Below are positions 45,331 to 46,043 of a stretch of DNA of 46,043 nucleotides, piece after piece. The stretch covers positions 1,529 to 47,571 of the forward strand of contig CAMPET010000136.1 in the NCBI GenBank assembly GCA_946803715.1, in the 5' to 3' direction. Under the pieces are notes generated by a model, which was given only the letters and a program-made list of their open reading frames with translations, was not told the origin of the DNA and ran no database searches. The stretch comes from Beroe ovata. Lineage: Eukaryota > Ctenophora > Nuda > Beroida > Beroidae. The stretch's first letter is position 1. Each line of letters begins with the position of its first letter. The translations under genes and the position numbers were made by a program.

Positions 45331-46010
45331 TATATCTGGGCATGTGTTGGTCCGTGTGTATCTGTCTAACAGTTTTTTTCCACAAGAACACTAATATAAT
45401 GACACCTACCTAATAATAGAACATTAATTACCGTCTTAAATTAGATTTTTTTTCTATTCCACACAGCAAAGATGTCATCAGAAAACCCTGACTATCTTAT
45501 CTCTATAGACAAAACACGTGAATTCAAAAAACTGAAAATAGAGATTAAGGAATATAACCCAAAATATGGATTTCTGGTCACGAATGCCGGCCAAAATAGC
45601 CTTTTTAACTTCCCACATTTAATCCTATAGACATGGTTCAGGGTCAACATTTTTGGAGTTAAGCAGAAAACGTGGATGGTTCCCCCTTTTTATTTTCACC
45701 ACATAACCTTCTCAAGGATCACTTTCACGTATAAACCGCACCTTCATTTCGTGACCACCTTTCGATAGAAGTTGATTAATCGATAACCGTGAACACCTTG
45801 TGCATTCATTCATCTTGTGCATTCATTCACGCAAACATAGTGCATTCATTCACTTTGATACGCAAACATATTGCAAATTTCTGGAGACAAGTAAGATTTA
45901 ATGTTCATTCGTGTTGTGTACACTCCAAAAATTAACATTTGTATGTATGTGTGAACAGACTTATGCCCATATTAAATGAATATAATGTTACTTGTGTGTG
46001 TAGGTAGAAT

Positions 46011-46012
<2 letters not shown>

Positions 46013-46043
<31 letters not shown>
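46013..46043. repeat. (TG)n microsatellite at window end
   Basis: Pure GT/TG run cut by the window edge. Confidence 0.95.

Larger units (their letters stand above)
44081..46043. other. No gene recognised; eIF5 intron or upstream region
   Basis: AT-rich sequence with TG microsatellites at about 45245-45330 and at the window end. A CATTCATTCA-type short repeat lies near 45800-45860. No minus-strand exon matching the eIF5 N-terminal domain was seen. Confidence 0.45.

Noticed and set aside
1-46043. CRISPR array, operon or bacterial mobile element
   Set aside because: Spliced genes, metazoan families and microsatellites show eukaryotic DNA; the direct repeats present are adjacent minisatellites without spacers.

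Overview
The window is animal (metazoan) nuclear DNA. Every recognisable gene is split into short exons with GT-AG introns of mostly 60-1500 bases. The identifiable families are eukaryotic: translation factor eIF5, thioredoxin and C-type lectin-like domains. A short TTAGGG telomere-type tract is present. There are many CA/TG microsatellites, minisatellites and palindromes, and no operons or ribosome-binding sites. Compact introns and uncollapsed allele-like copies fit a heterozygous invertebrate draft assembly; I cannot name the species. The exon models below were built by hand from splice sites and reading phase.

Layout. (1) 644-2912 (+): five-exon gene, about 223 aa, acidic, with a PPSY motif; its last exon is uncertain and a one-base N gap follows at 2982. 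(2) 4126-4179 (+): an orphan exon beside a 26-bp minisatellite carrying CACGTG. (3) 5111-5740 (-): thioredoxin with WCGPW in place of WCGPC, first exon unseen. (4) 5943-7858 (+): exons of a protein with a PPNY motif, a Cys-rich stretch and a C-terminal two-helix membrane hairpin. Its exons recur at 8472-9585 (identical, after an N) and at 10250-12084 (diverged, between Ns), most simply two alleles joined end to end by the assembler. (5) 14485-14777: N gap. (6) 17944-21239 (+): a second small protein with a C-terminal two-helix membrane hairpin. (7) 30791-21588 (-): a nine-exon gene whose model closes exactly at 845 aa. It is very Asn/His/Ser-rich, largely disordered and unlike anything I recognise. 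(8) 35065-34348 (-): the start or middle of another unidentified gene. (9) 32574-32740 (+): one open possible exon. (10) 36063-39087 (+): secreted protein with two C-type lectin-like domains. (11) 43276-39808 (-): eIF5 from its zinc ribbon to its acidic C-terminus; the 5' exons lie outside the window.

The genes do not form a pathway. Orientation is mixed and two pairs converge tail to tail (genes 6/7 and lectin/eIF5). The most unusual material is the 845-aa gene with six phase-1 introns in a row, the lectin domains lacking their second disulfide, the thioredoxin without its resolving cysteine, the repeated 5' end of the eIF5 zinc-ribbon exon, a TGACACCAC motif beside 3' splice sites of unrelated genes, and several near-perfect palindromes.
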